64,000 bases of DNA from Periconia sp. R9002 (GCA_023627715.1 JAMAHW010000049.1:220450-284449); one strand, 5' to 3'; positions 12,388 through 25,988 are shown, counted from the first letter of the stretch. The notes: generated by a model from the letters alone, not told the origin. Numbers and translations are program-made.

Positions 12388-12963
12388 ACAAACAACTCTA
12401 TACCTGGAGTTCAACATACAAAAAACACTGCTTGATGCTTGTTCGTACTATTGATGTACCCGTCGAAAAATTCTTCAATGTTAAGGCCAACGAAGAATAG
12501 GCCGATCGCTGGAATAAGGCCCTACCCATTTGTGCAATGCGCTATATTCCCATGTCCGTATCCGCAATCACATCTTAACTCTCGTAAGATCCATGTTCAA
12601 ATAAGTATTGATAACCATGTTGCAGTATTGGACCAGCATCTAAACGTCTTTTATTTGTGACTGATGCATCAATTGATCTTGGTTTGTACGCAACAGATCT
12701 CCCAGATAATGACATGTAGAAAAATATTCGAGAATGCTTAGTTAACTACCGCGAAGAGCGCGCCAATGATGGAGATACAGGTAGGGCGAAAGTACAACGG
12801 AATAATTGATGTTCTATTCCGAAAAACTGCCAAGATATATACAAGTCATTTAGCACTTCCTGCTTGTTGGCATACAAGCCGACTCTATCTACTGATACGC
12901 TCTATTTCATCCCCAATGGTTATAAATCTAGAAATGGCCGCGTCTCACGAAGGCGAAATTGCT
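12388..12963. other. Intergenic region 3' of the GH6 gene
   Basis: AT-rich sequence between the MITE-like element and the GH6 stop codon. I see no gene, RNA or repeat here. Confidence 0.4.
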
Positions 12964-14346
12964 CTAGAATGCGGGTTTGGCGTTCTTGAGCAGCATCTCG
13001 AAATAAGCCTGGTTCCACTGACCAGCTTCCGGAGAAGGCTTGTAAGCATCGGACAAACCGCAGAATGAGTCGTAGCGGGTAGCAGACTGGTCGCTAGTTC
13101 CGTCCGATTCACCACCTGGCTTACCCCAGACAAAAGCATCAACAAGATCAGAACCAGTATCAGCGGTGGGGCGGACACCAAAACCAGCACCGTTGACGTT
13201 GCACCAGTCACCCCACGCCGCACGAAGTCCAGTCACACCGTTACTAGGATTTTGTTAGCTTTACAGCTGCTAGTCCGGTGAAAATTGAAAACTTACCGGC
13301 CGGTATCGACGATAGCGTGGTTGGGCATGCCAGCGGTTTGAAGGGCAGCACCAATAAGAGATACGTATGTTTTCTCGTTCTGGGCCTTGTTGTAAGGGGC
13401 ATCTGGTGCAGTGGAGAACTCTCCGGGGGTGAGATCGCTGTATTGAGGTCAGATATTTATCTAGGAGTAACGTTCAGATGCAAACTTACAAAGCGTTCCA
13501 GCCGGCAATGTTGGTGGAGATACCACGGAGTTGGCTGGGAGATCCAGCACTCTTGTACACACTAGCAAGTTCTTGGGCACCGGGGGTGAGGTTGTCGTTC
13601 CAGCCTAGCCAGCCACCATGTCCAGCGTCCATATACATAATCACGTTGTCGAGATTGAGTTTAGTCAAGGCGTATTCAACACCCTCGCGGTAGCCTGCAG
13701 CAGAGTCCTTGCATGCTTGCTCGTCAATGTTGGTGACAAGGTTGGGAAGCGAATCAGGCTCAATGATCAACGCGAAAGCCTGATTGGGGTTCTCCTTGAT
13801 GATTCCGGCAACCACTTTATATTGTCAGCTTCTGTTATTGATTGGAACTCGGGCAGTTTTACCATCAATATACTCAGTTTTGTACTTGTCAACCTCACCC
13901 ACTGCGAGTTCTCCGTTGGAGGCTTTGGCGGCGCAATCACGGCCGGGAAGATCGTAAATGACAAGACCCAAGATGTTTTCGCAAGGGATATTTGTAGCAA
14001 TCTCAGTGGTAAGCTTCTGAATGTTCGCAATGGTGTCGCTATAAAGGCAGTCAGTATGTCATTTTTTGCCAATAGGATTCCGGCGGGCGTGAACGTACAG
14101 CCAAAGGAAAGTTCCCACGTCTGCAACCTTGGCAGCAGCCGTCTTCAAGCTGGCATCGCTTATGGCCTCGACAGCAGCCTCAACTTCGGCGCGGTAGAAT
14201 GAGTTGGGGTGGAGAGTGTATGTTTTGAAGGGATTCTCGCTTCCGCTCAACTTGACTGGAGCGTCACAAGCACGTTTTTGCGCGGGGGCAGGCAGAGCCG
14301 AAGCAGCGGTGGCAAGAGCCAAAAGGGAAGCTGTGGAAGTTCTCAT
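12964..14346 (-). CDS. GH6 cellobiohydrolase, secreted, no carbohydrate-binding module
   Basis: Five exons on the minus strand (14346-14099, 14038-13863, 13814-13490, 13437-13297, 13243-12964) give 389 residues. Residues 1-18 form a signal peptide, followed by a KR Kex2-like site. The mature chain is the GH6 catalytic fold: YDLPGRDCAAKASNGE carries Asp117 (equivalent to Trichoderma Cel6A Asp175) and LIIEPDSLPNLVTN carries Asp162 (equivalent to the proton donor Asp221). YMDAGHGGWLGW, WGDWCNV and WGKPGGESDGTS are further family blocks. The enzyme would release cellobiose from the non-reducing ends of cellulose outside the cell. It starts the catalytic domain directly after the leader, so the cellulose-binding module and linker found in many CBHII enzymes are absent. 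PGRD replaces the commoner PDRD. Introns are 47-60 bp and all joins keep frame. Confidence 0.95.
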
Positions 14347-14435
14347 CTTGAAAAGAGGGTGAGTGTCTCGAGGAAGAGGTAGGTAGTAAGTACTACAAAT
14401 TGACTGGATGAGATGTTGTCGAGATACATCATGGT

Positions 14436-14443
14436 CTTATATA
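14436..14443 (-). promoter_or_regulatory. Putative TATA box of the GH6 gene
   Basis: On the minus strand this reads TATATAAG, 90 bp upstream of the GH6 start codon, a normal distance for a strongly transcribed secreted-enzyme gene in filamentous fungi. Confidence 0.45.
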
Positions 14444-17248
14444 CTTGAGCCAAGAGGGGAAGATTCAGCCTCTACACATAGTGATATATCGCAACGCGTG
14501 GGTCTTTATTATCTCGCTGCGGGCTTCCAGATTGCCATGACGGGTTTCAACAAGCTCATTCGCTCACGCGGCTTGATGTTGGCTTAGAATCTTTCTGGAA
14601 TATGGGAAAGTACATTACCAAGCTGACGATCGTCAGTGGAGAGTGATTGAGATTGCGACGTCTTGGATGTTCCTACGTCACGGCTAGCGGGCCGTGTTGG
14701 AGTCGGGTACTTACCTGCATCGGTGAATTTCGATGGCTTGATGTAACTACTGTTCAAGCATTGCGGGGTTGCTTTCGCGAAAGTGCTTGTTATTAAATTC
14801 TTTCCTTTCTAGGCCTAGTAATATATCTCCCGTCCCAAAGGTGTTGTAGATCGCAACCTCAAAGCATAAAGTGTTTGCTCAACTGTACAGAGGCATTCAA
14901 CATCAAAAAGCAAACATGTTTGAATGCAGTGTATTATCTCGGAAGTTCCAGGGTTGCCTCGTACCGGAGCCAAGGGCCGGTAATAAACCAGGATGAAATG
15001 TGGTAAGATGCCCACTGATATGGTATTTCATAAACGTATAATCACAAATTCCCGGCTCACTGAACTCGGGGGCTTGTCTCATACATATTTTGCAGATCTT
15101 TAACTCCTTGGGATGCTGAAAACCGGGCTTGTTGTCTCAGCATTGGGGAATGGCTGGGCAGGAAGCCCTTTTTGCCGCATGTCGACCCGGCTTTGGCTTC
15201 GCGGATAAATGCCCAGTAGCCAATGCCAACAAAGCAGCCAAGATCGGATCGATCTCTAATATCTGGGGCACGCGTGAAATAAACAACAGACAGCGAAAAG
15301 CGTCATATGAGTCGAACGTGGCCAAGATAAGTTGGTGTGGTGGGTGAGTGAGTTATGTCGATCAAATCCGTAAGCGGAACCCTTTTAATTTTCGAGCGGG
15401 CGTTATAGGATCAAGTCGCACCACCAGCACATTGGATCTTCAGAGTTTGCCTATGCGAGCAGAACATTAAGAATCAAAACATGTGATAAACAACGCTGTG
15501 GTGTTGGTCGACGAGTATATGAAAACAGATAAGCAACTATCTAATGAAAGTGCACCGTGAGTGTTGTTGGAAAAGTGGACCCGTCTATTTGACTGTGGTG
15601 ATGATTTGTGTTTGCGAAGATGGCGGTATGTAAATCTATTTTCGAGCAAACCTTGGGCAGCATCGGAAAACGGCAACGTCTTGAGCAGTGTCATATAAAA
15701 TACAGTGTCAAATTTACCTTGTTGATCGACATTGCTGAGCTACTGTTGCAGTGCTTGGAAGTACCAGGTTTGTCGCGCGGCGATCTTGGTACATCTGCAG
15801 TTTGGTTTGTTTAAAGTGTTTTTCGATTGGCCAGTGATGAGAAAGCATGACGAATCCTTCAAGAGACACCATTTTCTTAGTGTCCAGAAACGACTTCGTA
15901 GATGGTACCCCCTTAAATGAGTAATCCATTCTATATGGAGACAAAATATGCTTATTTCAAGACCCATAAGCAATCCCTTCATTATTCATAAGCCTGTCAT
16001 GAAGACAGCTTAAGCAAAACCTTCTGTAATCCTCAGGGAAAGGACACGAATCGCGTTGATGAAAATGATAATCCCGAAGAGATAATCTACACATATTCCT
16101 TTTAGAAGCCTTCCTGATATCAAGCAGTATATTCTTTATATTAATGTTGAATGAACTTCGTTTAAGAAAGGCGCAAAATTGCCAGAAGGCATACCTGTGG
16201 CACCATTTCGCATGACTAATAAACTCTTCTATATAATTTGTTCAAAAAGCCAGGTGTGAGCCGCAGTTGCTTATTTTATGATAGGTTTGTGTGTAAATTA
16301 TTAGGAGGGGTTCTACCTCGACAAAAGCAAAATCCAAAAGCAAAAACCAACAAAGGCGGACCACCTTAAAAAAAGCCTCATTTTGTGATAGGTATGTTCC
16401 AGAAGTACATAAACAAGGGCTAATTCCAGGTACATCCTTTCTCATAATCTCCTGTACTAAATGATTCCACAAAAGGAAGAAAACAATCTTGGAACATCCC
16501 CCACCCCGTCCAAACTATTATCGAAAGTGTTTTCCTCGTCGCAATTGATTGGTGTAACCAATCTATTATAAAAACTGCCGGGACACGCGTCATGCTGAGC
16601 CCAAGCAGAGCCAGGAGTACTGAAAGTGCAGATCTCCCCCCTCAATATACATGGCTTAGCTCTTTGGGTTTGTCGGAAACTTCTGTAGCCCTACGTTTTA
16701 AGCACACTATTGTATGTTTCTATTTCTTGAGAAGTGCAGAGACAGAAGCATGAAGCCTGCTTCTTCGACAGTGTAAACATTTTTTATTTGCAGATAAGAC
16801 CGAAGCAAACATCCTTTATTTATAATCGTCTAAAGCTTTGGAGGAATCGATAAAGTTGTGAGAACTGAATTTATCGTTTATTAAAACATATCTGAACCTA
16901 CCTACCATTGCCCCCCAATGTTGCTGAGCATGCGCTCCAACCACCTGACGTAATTGGCAAAGTATGAGTGTGACAAGGTGATGGATGTGTATATGTGTGT
17001 ATTGGGTATGCTAGCTAGCTATGTGCCTATATCTATGGATGTCCGGCTCGTCCGCGCCTTCCTCCCCTCAGGGTGCATACCCTCACAATGAGCGATTGGT
17101 TAAGTGCGGAAGGTGTAAGAACATCGGTCACGTTTCCCGGAGATGACAGCTGTTTGATTATTGCTAAAAGGTTGCTCTAAATCACGCTGATACGAGAATG
17201 GGCATACCTTGATAGTAATTTGATGTATCTTGGCATTAACTGCTGATA
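14444..17248. other. Long AT-rich intergenic region, no gene supported
   Basis: About 2.8 kb between the GH6 promoter and the 3' end of the ABC transporter gene. All reading frames are short and have no coding character. A segment at about 16512-16550 is similar to one at about 33448-33490. I recognise no RNA gene. Confidence 0.45.
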
Positions 17249-20200
17249 TCAAGAGTCCAATGCTTGCGCTTTGCACATATCCCAATACACGCCCCTCTTC
17301 CCTATTAAATCCCCATGAGTCCCGTATTCTAAAATCACACCTCCCTCGCCCATGACATATATCCGATCAGCCCGCTTCACCGTCGCTAGTCGATGCGCAA
17401 CCGCAATAATCGTCAGCGATCTGCTGCCGCCCAACTGTTCGATAGCCTTCTGTACTAAGCCTTCGCTGATGCTGTCTAGGCTATTTGTTGCCTCGTCTAG
17501 CAGCAATAACTGCGGGTTCCGGAGTAACGCTCTCGCAATGCACAAACGCTGTTTCTGCCCTCCCGAAAAACTTGAGTGCGTGCCTGCCGAAATGGGTGTA
17601 TCGAAGCCTTGAGGAAGTGAAGTGATAAATTCGTAGATCTCGGCTGTCTTGCACGCTGCATCAATGTCGCTTTGTGGGGCGGAGGTACCAGGTGCTATAC
17701 CGAGGGTTATATTCTCACGCACTGTACCGGTGAACAGAGTGGGTTCTTGCGCTACAAGGCCACATAGGGAACGATAATGCGGCAAGGAGAGACTGGTAAT
17801 ATTCCTATCGTTGATCAGGATGGCACCGCTGTCAACATCGTAGAATCGTTCGAGAAGCGAGATAATTGTCGTCTTGCCGCAACCCGACGGACCAACAAAT
17901 GCCACATATTGTCCTGGTTCCACAGTGAAAGACAAGTCGCTGTAAACGGGCGTCATTCGAGTTGGATATTGGAACCTGACATTCCGGAACTCGAGTTTGC
18001 AACCATGAGCTTCATGCTTCTCATCATCGCGGCTAGGCGACAGTATTTCAGAGCCTTGACGATACCCAAGGATGCGATTTGCCGCTGCAGTAGCATTCGC
18101 AACATTCGGGCCATAAGCGAGAAACTGACCTGCTGCTTGAGCACCTTGAATAAGGGCGGCATAGATGAGGAAGAACTGCAATGGTTCATATTCTCTACGC
18201 GCTAAGAGTTGGCCGCCGTACCAAAAGCCGAGAGCCATTGAACACAGTTGCAAACTATCGCTTAAGGCAAAGACTAGGACAGTGAAACGCCCACTCATGA
18301 AAGCCTCGCGGATATGGCTTTTCAACAGGGTATCGTACTCTTTTGAGATGGTGTTTTCAAGAGTGAGAGCCGTTACGGTTCGGAAAGAAGTGATTGCTTC
18401 GGCAGCAAATTTGCTCGATTTAACAAAGACTTTCTCATTCATCGCGACAAACAACATCTCATAACGAACGCGGAAAAAAGCAGCGACCACAATGACGGGC
18501 ATGGAAGCGAAGAAGATCACAAGACTAAGTTTCCAGCCGAAGACAAAGCTGACAATGGCACAGCCAAGGAGGTTGAAGACGGCTATCAGAGGGAAGGCAA
18601 CGTTGACCCCCAACAACTCCTGCAGTTGCTGAGGATCCCTTCCCAGCTGCTCCGTCACACTCCCAACCGCATGGTCTTCTTCGTCAAACCACCGAATCGG
18701 TTTCGCGAGAACGTCGTGGAATGAGCTTTTCCTATATTCCGCGCTAAGGTTGAAGGAGATGGTCGTGCTGCAATAACCGATGGTGGCGTATGAGATGGCC
18801 GCGCCGATGGCTAGTATGAACAGCATCAAGGACCAAAACCTCCCGGAATGAGACAATTTGGCACTGTCTGTTTCATTGAAAACGGCGACGACGTGAGAGA
18901 AGAGCCATGCTTGAATCGGAACAGTAGCACCTGCGCCGATGGCACCTGCGAGAGTGAAGAAATATAGCGGGTAGTAGCGTTTTTGCTCGGACAACAATCG
19001 TCCAACAGACCGAAATCGCATTTTTTCTTTCGCTTTGTTCGGTTGATCGTCGGGTTCTATATGCTGTGGCACGTCTACTTGTGGGTTGATACTTTGACTT
19101 TTAGGATCATCTTGGTGCTCAGAGGCCTCTTCATCTTTCGAATCACCGATCTCGAGGTTTGAGGCCTTGACCAAGTTAGAATAAACCCCATCGTTGTTTG
19201 CCATCAAATTCTGGTGAGAACCCTGTTCAACGACTGTCCCGTCATTCATGACGATGATATGATCGGCACGGCGAATAGTCGATAAGCGATGAGCTATAAT
19301 GATTGTTGTTCTCCCTTTAGAAGCACGGTCTAGTGCTGCAGTGACAAGCTGTTCACTACGAGCGTCGATCGAGCTTGTTGCTTCATCAAATATAAGAATC
19401 GGGGGCCGTTTGATGATGCTGCGCGCAATGGCAAGTCGCTGACGTTGTCCTCCGGACAGTCGTATCCCACTCTCTCCGATAGTAGTATCGTACCGGGAGG
19501 GTAACTCTTGAATGAACTCATCCGCAAAAGCTTCTTGGCATGCTTCCTTGACCATAACAAGCATTTCCGATCTTGAGACTGTTTCCCACGGGGAACCAAT
19601 GAGACCTTTTACGACATTTTCAAAGATAGTCTCGTTGAACAGAACCGGCTCTTGCTGTACGAGGCCTATCTGGGTGCGCCACCACTTGCGGTTGATAGCT
19701 TCCAGATTATGCTCACCCAGCAGGATTTTACCGGAATTTTGGAAGCTATTGTCTGTTGTCGTGCCGTTCTCAGTCCCTGGCGTAACAGTCGCTTTTGGCT
19801 GTTTTTCATTGACGTCTGACAGGTCATACCATCTTTCTAGGAGAGCAACTATAGTACTCTTTCCACACCCAGAAGGACCAACAAGGGCTGTTACCTCGCC
19901 ACTTCGTATTGTGAGATTGATACCTTTAAGGACTTCAGCCTCCGGTCTGCTCGGATACGTAAAGCGTGCGTCGTGAAATTTGATATCTTCTGTAGCTTTG
20001 ACTTCAGGGGCTTGCATGCCACCATCGTTCGATTTTGGCGAGTCTATTATTTTAAAACATGCTACTGATGCAGAGGATGCTTTGGTAATTGACTGCAGAG
20101 GTGTGAAGATGCTACCCACACCTGATAGCACTATGAGAACAGAGAAAAGGACGCTACACGTGAAATTAGGTATGAATGATGTGGGTAGTGCAGATACGTA

Positions 20201-21150
20201 GACACTTACATAATTAGAGCGTTGATGCCTGAAAGCAGGCCGTGAGTGTAGAACATAATGCCCGCCCAGAATGTGAGCGCCATGTTAGCGTAGGTCGCAA
20301 AAAATGCGGGCCAAAATTGGAGTGAGACCAATCTGGCAAGCTTGGAGCCACTATCTTGTGCTTCATTTACGTGTTTATTGTGCCACAGTGAGGCTTTCTC
20401 TTCCGCTCCAAGTGATTTGATAGTTCGGATACCACGCAAGACTTCGCCTGCCACGCCAGAAGACATTGCGTTTTTCGTAATTATGAAAACATAACCTTTG
20501 ATGAGATGCGGCATTGTAAATTTGAGCAAGGCGAGGACAAAAACAATAACCACGCTTGAAACGAGCGTTAGCTTCCACGAGTACACGAAGGCTATGATAT
20601 AAGCTGAGATGACAAGGGAGAAGCTTTGGAGCATCAAACCAAGCTTATCTGATATAGCCATCTGAATGGTGTTGGCAATGTTTGTGAGGGCATCTGTCGC
20701 CTCACCCGCAGGCAGTTTGTCAACGACGCTTACGGGGAGTTCAAAAAGGGCGGAGAGGTAGGCAAGGCGAATAGCCGCCGAGATGCGAATGCCGCTCATG
20801 CGAAAGGCGTAGATTGAAACATATCCGAGGATGAATTTCCCAAGAAATAAACAGAAAATGTAGAGGGCGTTCAAGTTTACGCTGGCGTGAAATTCGGCCT
20901 CGGTAACAGCCGATCCAGGGGCAAAGTAGCCAGTGAAGCTGCCCGCGAGCTCACCGAAGACAATATTCATGATTGGTAATGCTGCACCTGCAGCTACTGA
21001 GAAAATCGCAGCTATTCCCATGAGAAATCTGTCCAGCCATGTCGAATAGCTGAGGATTCGAAGAAAACTGCCTTCGCCTTGTTTCGCTTGGAAGACCTTC
21101 GCCACTGCCTGCGGCTTTTCCTTAGTGTCATTGCGCTTAGCATTTCTCAT
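17249..21150 (-). CDS. Full-size ABCB (MDR/P-glycoprotein-type) ABC transporter
   Basis: Two exons on the minus strand (21150-20210 and 20153-17249, intron 56 bp) encode 1281 residues with the order TMD1-NBD1-TMD2-NBD2, the standard length for fungal MDR pumps. NBD1 has Walker A GPSGCGKST (about 406-414), ABC signature LSGGQRQR and Walker B ILIFDEATSSID. NBD2 has Walker A GPSGCGKTT, signature FSGGQKQR, Walker B LLLLDEATNSLD and a switch His in VAHRLAT. Each TMD shows hydrophobic helices, for instance SFSLVISAYIIAFVYSW. The two halves are joined by an acidic Ser/Asp/Gln-rich linker. It would export lipophilic compounds at the plasma membrane or another membrane; the substrate is unknown. NBD2 uses FSGGQ in place of LSGGQ, a mild variant. 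The nearest gene upstream is more than 2 kb away. Confidence 0.95.
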
Positions 21151-23333
21151 GGCGATGGAACTCCCGTGTTAATTGGAACATGAATGGAACGAAAGGTGAC
21201 GATGGTGGTGAAAACACAGTCGGATGGATGATTGTTTCTCTCAGGTGCTACCCCTTTGAAGGGATGACAGGGTAAATGCAGACCCTGAATGCCCATTGGA
21301 CAAGTTTGTCACAGAGTCGCGCGAGAGGTGCAACGGCAGCTATGATATTTCTATGGATTGTTATATTAAGTTTTTGATGAATGGTGCCAATACGCATTTG
21401 CATGAGGAAACAATACCGTTTTTCGTATTTTGGAAAATATACGGCGAACATTTGAGCCCAACTGTGACGAAGTCACGTGACACCACCACTTGCAAGCCAA
21501 ACCACAAACATTTGCCTAAAAACATCATCGATGCAGCTGTCGACGACTGAACACAGCATGAAAATCTTATCCGTTTGTGTCAGTTTACGTGCAAGAACGG
21601 CCGGTCCTAGCTGCAATAACGAATGATCTGTCCTGCGAGTCAGAAGCCCACGGACTGACTCTCGAACCTTACGTTAAACAATATCGAGTATGTGGGATCT
21701 CAAGGATCGCAAGAATCATGATCCTTATGAGTACCGACTATTCACTGAGACATCTGAACATGAAAAGAAGTAGAGTACTGGCATCCGAGGAAAAGAATGA
21801 GCATCAGGGGACTCTGAGATTATAGGAACTCACTACAGCTTTGCAACATGGATTGCCCCTAAAATCCCCCTGCCGCTTGATATTTACCTCCGGCACTAAT
21901 ATATTGCTCAAAACACGCGTAGTACGTCGCATCCGAGGCACTGTTTTCCACATCGGCGCCATTGTCGGACGATTTTACACCCGACTTTTATGTTTACGCA
22001 CGAGAGGGCTACTTCCATTGATTTGGCCCCATCCCCTGACTTTATTCACTTAAACGTGAGACAGACAATTAAGGAAGTAAAAGGACTGGCGTTAACGTGG
22101 GGGAAATCACGCCGTCTCGTCGCGTCACTGAACCGGTCTCAACGAGGAGCTATCCTTGATGAAAATTGCAACCCTTCTTAACGCACCGTGCCATGGGGAG
22201 AGGGCACCCACGACTTCAGCGTTAGGGAGAAGGGTGCCGCCGCAATGTGCTGCGCCGTACACGTAGGAATCGGGCGAGATCTAGTTCACATGCGCGCCGA
22301 GGGCTTAATGACCGTAACGGGAATCCACGTTGTTGGAACGCTGAGCGCCTTGTCCTCGTAACACAAGATCTAAAGGATTGCTTGCTTGCGGCGTAGATAT
22401 GCGCGACACAACTCAGATCATACTGAAGGGTTTAGGTATCTGCCGGTTCCAGAGTCTAGAACTCGAATGACCCGTCGACGCCCATGAGTCGTGAGTGCGT
22501 ACCGTGCGCATGTGTACATTGCGGCAATAGTTCTGGGCTTCACCGCACCCAACGAATTTTTGTTGTTGTTGTTGGAAGTGGCGTTATCAACGGGCGGTTG
22601 GTGTCTGCGACGGCTCGGTGACATTTCAGAGTTTATTATTCGTCCGAGCTTGGATTCGGATGAGCCTGTTCCAGAATCCAAGCCTTTCCAAGCTCAGCTT
22701 ACTCCTCCCCCCGCCCCCGCAAAAGACTAATAAGCTACCGTTTCGATTGGACTAGGCTATCCTTGCTTCTCATTTCTCTAACGGGAGCTATCTTCATGGG
22801 CCATTAAATGCCTCTGATTGTGGGATTCAAAGTTATACAAGTCAACGTATACCAGCATCTCAGTTTGTTGGATACGTTTGCCAATTTTTTGAATGTTCAA
22901 GGGTATCTGCCGTGGGACGGAAGGATCCAATCTGTTTCTGGGAGAGACGTCTTACTTACACCGCGTAAGCTTTCTATGAGGCTAAAGGCTTGCACGGGCC
23001 CACGGGGATCGCCCGATGCTTACTTGAAGTAAGCGCTAGTGGAAGAATCCTACGATTGTCCCGCCCTGTAAGCTTTGTTCTTCCTAGTGTCTTGTGCTTC
23101 CCACTCAAGGAGCGATACAGATCAAGCTCGTGGTATTCACTGGGTGTCTCTTGGAAGGGTTATGGCCTCAAATTTGCGAGATATTAGGCGTAGCAGCGCT
23201 ACATAGCATTCGTGGTACATAGACAAAGATATACATATTAAAATCAAGCGCTTTTTGACTCCTTATGCTGCCCAACAAAAGCTCGCGTCGAAGGAAAGAC
23301 ACTTCGTAATGATTCTCGCTGTAATCAGAGTAT
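21151..23333. other. Intergenic region, no gene supported
   Basis: About 2.2 kb holding the ABC transporter promoter and the 3' flank of the Rhodopsin-domain gene. Base composition is less AT-rich at 22.1-22.4 kb than in other gaps, but all frames are short and broken. No repeat or RNA gene recognised. Confidence 0.4.
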
Positions 23334-24558
23334 CTAGACGACATTATGCGTTTCGATTCTGACCTCAGTTTGGACCAAGACTTGGTTGTCGCGTGCATCA
23401 AGCCGAGATCCTGGCTTAACTTCCACGCCCACACGAACTTCGTTCTCGTTATCTTGCAACTCAATGTAATTTCCCTCGTCGATATTGATCGTTCCCTTCA
23501 TCAAGCTCTTCGTCATGTAAGGATCGGAGGGGCCCTTGGATCGAGGCTGACTCCATTCTTTGAGCGTGGCTGGACCGGGCTTATGCGGTGTATTTTGCTT
23601 CATGTACGAGCTGAGACGGAAGAGAGCTGCGAGTTCCGGAAAGCAGAGAATGAGCACACTCGACGTGAGTTCACCCATGCCCCACAGAAGAATCTCTGGC
23701 TGTTTCCACGAGACGTCTTTGGCGCCAGTATTTCGGAAACGAACGACTAGGCCTACGGTTGCAAAAATGGGAGCGCTGCGTCTCATGTCAGTGGAACCGC
23801 GCTTGATTTTCCCTTGTCCCAAGTATAAGAGTCACTCACCAAGCACCAAACGTGAAAGCAAGAAAAACGAGGATCTTCTTCGACCTTTTCATATGTAGAC
23901 GAGTAACGGCATGGACGGGGAGGAGAAGGATGATCCAGTCGGTGACTGTGTTGAATATTCCGCTCATGTTCAAAACCCACTTCATCTCGATACACTTTCC
24001 AGGAAGGGACTTGTTCCAGATCTTATTGCGTGGCCAACACTCAAAGATCTTGACTATGCTGGTGCTGACGTAGAAACCGATAATAGCGATCATGAGGCAA
24101 ACGATCCAGATATCGAAGGCGCTCCATTTGTGGGGGGAGAAGACACGACGGTAAAGAACCAGGACCGCCACTTTCGCTAGGCCTATCATGAACCCATACA
24201 TGATGGCGCTCACGTTGAACCAGAATGCCATTTCGTGCGATTTCTCGGCCGTTATGTCCCACATGTGCAAGCCGCCGCCGTGCGACATGGTGTTGCGTGT
24301 GGTGCCAAAGAAGGCGATGGAGCCAGCCCAAAGGGCGATGCAGATGAGATCCTCCCATGTGAAGAGACGCTTGACCCAGAGTCGCACATAGCAGCGCAGG
24401 AGGAAAAATACAGTGACGATAGGGGCACAGATGGCAATGGTGATTGTCGAGACGTGGGCCAGGGACGGTGGGTTGTCCGGATTCGAATGCTCGCCAGGCG
24501 GTGGAGTCAAGGCCGGTTTGAATGTTGACAGTGTACCCGTTGGCGCCGTCGAAGTCAT
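23334..24558 (-). CDS. Rhodopsin-domain 7TM integral membrane protein (PTH11-like family)
   Basis: Two exons on the minus strand (24558-23840 and 23775-23334, intron 64 bp) give 386 residues. Seven hydrophobic segments can be seen, starting at about residue 35 (ITIAICAPIVTVFFLL) and ending just after the intron (APIFATVGLVVRF). Family signatures of the fungal Rhodopsin domain (formerly DUF3328/SAT4-like 7TM) are present: WEDLICIALW after TM2, HMWDI in the first outer loop, KVAVLVLYRRVF after TM3, and KIFECWP. The C-terminal tail of about 110 residues is polar and Pro/Glu-rich, probably cytoplasmic. There is no CFEM domain, unlike the relative at 33.7-35.6 kb. Members are proposed surface sensors, but few have been studied, and the ligand is unknown. 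Confidence 0.85.
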
Positions 24559-25988
24559 GATGGTTGCGGTGTTGAAAGCGAACTACATAGACGATAGTTG
24601 CAGACTGTAGACTAGTGAAGCTTGTGTGAACCACACAAGAGACTAGAGGTTGTTAGTCTACACGATGGTCTCCTTAGTAGGCGGACGTGGCGGGAACTAA
24701 CGCAACTCGGATGGGCGAGAGGTGGGTTGGTGGGGAAGTGGAGAAAACCATGGACCGCACACGCTTACATATGATTCTTGGATGAGTCGAGTGACATGAA
24801 CTTCCTGAAAGTGAATGAAGGGTAGCAGAGTCACGTTAGCTAAAATGACAAGTGCATGATGCATGCATGGAACAGGACATCAATCCTAATCGAAGCTCGA
24901 CGGAATCTGACATTTGCCTACTTTCCCTGGCCTGCCTGACCCCAGACGTGCAAGCAACCTAAGCTATTGGTGTGTTGTACTAGATAAGGCCCCCGTTACG
25001 GGGGGTCGTTGTTTTACGAGCCCGATGGCTGAAATTGTCGCACCGAGTTGGTGAGGAGGCATGCATGCTCATTTGCGCGCCGCTACAAGGTACTGCTGCT
25101 GCTGCTGCGTGGCGAGGCGGCGACACTGCCGCATCCTAGTCGCCGTGTTCGACTCCTATTGCCCGCTGTTGCATGCTATCGCCGCATCAATAGCCATCCG
25201 CGGCTACAGGCATGTGGGGGTTGGTGGTATAAAAGGGAATCAGTGCGGACGGCACATGTATGTAGGTACGAAAATAGTAAAAATACCGCAGGTGTGTAGC
25301 TTGGGACGTATTCTTGAATAGATAATTTCCTGTGTGGCAATGTAAGTCAACTCCGTCCTTTTCTTCATGGATATTTTTTTTTCCCGCTACTCTGTGATAA
25401 AGAAGACATCGGATAGATTTAGAGAGTTGTGAAAAAGAAAAGAAGAGAAAGAACAAGGCACAAGAATGGGTGGTTTGTAAGGGTGCAGCAAGAGAATAAT
25501 GAGAGGAGAGGACAAACAATACATTTCTCTCATGCTACCTCATTTCCTGTTGAGCCAATGGAGTATGCTTATGTAATTATACTATACGTAAAAATGAAAT
25601 CACGCCCTGTACATCGATACGTATTTTGTACGTACGTGCCACCCCTACTCGCTGCACGGTCTCGCCGCTTCAATAACCTTTCGCAGCCACTCCGTATGTA
25701 GAATGTTGTATCATACCCAGTCTGCTGGGCTCTCTCCCATGTCTGCAGCAATATATGAACCTGTCAAGTCCGATTCTTTGGTAGATGCTGTCCCTCTACT
25801 GCACATAAACTTTCCAACTCAACCGGCCCCTTCTCCTTGCCTGCTTTGCCTTGTGCGACGTTACATCTGCACGGCGGAGAACGTAATTCCGTCCCGGTTA
25901 CAGTAGTTTGGCCACTTGGGCGCCAGCTTATAGCACCCCTCTCTCACCTTCTTCCTCAACCCACCCTTCCTCTCCCCTGTCTGTCACA
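24559..25988. other. Intergenic region between divergent membrane-protein genes
   Basis: The 1430 bp between the starts of the Rhodopsin-domain gene (-) and the MFS gene (+). It includes a short CTG repeat at about 25093-25107 and a C/T-rich leader at 25925-25988 before the MFS start. No gene seen. Confidence 0.4.

Noticed and set aside
14444..17248. A hidden gene or RNA in the largest gene-free stretch
   Set aside because: I scanned both strands and found only short frames and no tRNA-like cloverleaf or box sequences; a covariance-model scan would be decisive and could not be run.
23346..24634. Several frames of 60-197 codons overlapping the Rhodopsin-domain gene on both strands
   Set aside because: They all overlap a well-supported membrane-protein gene and lack hydrophobic periodicity or motifs of their own.
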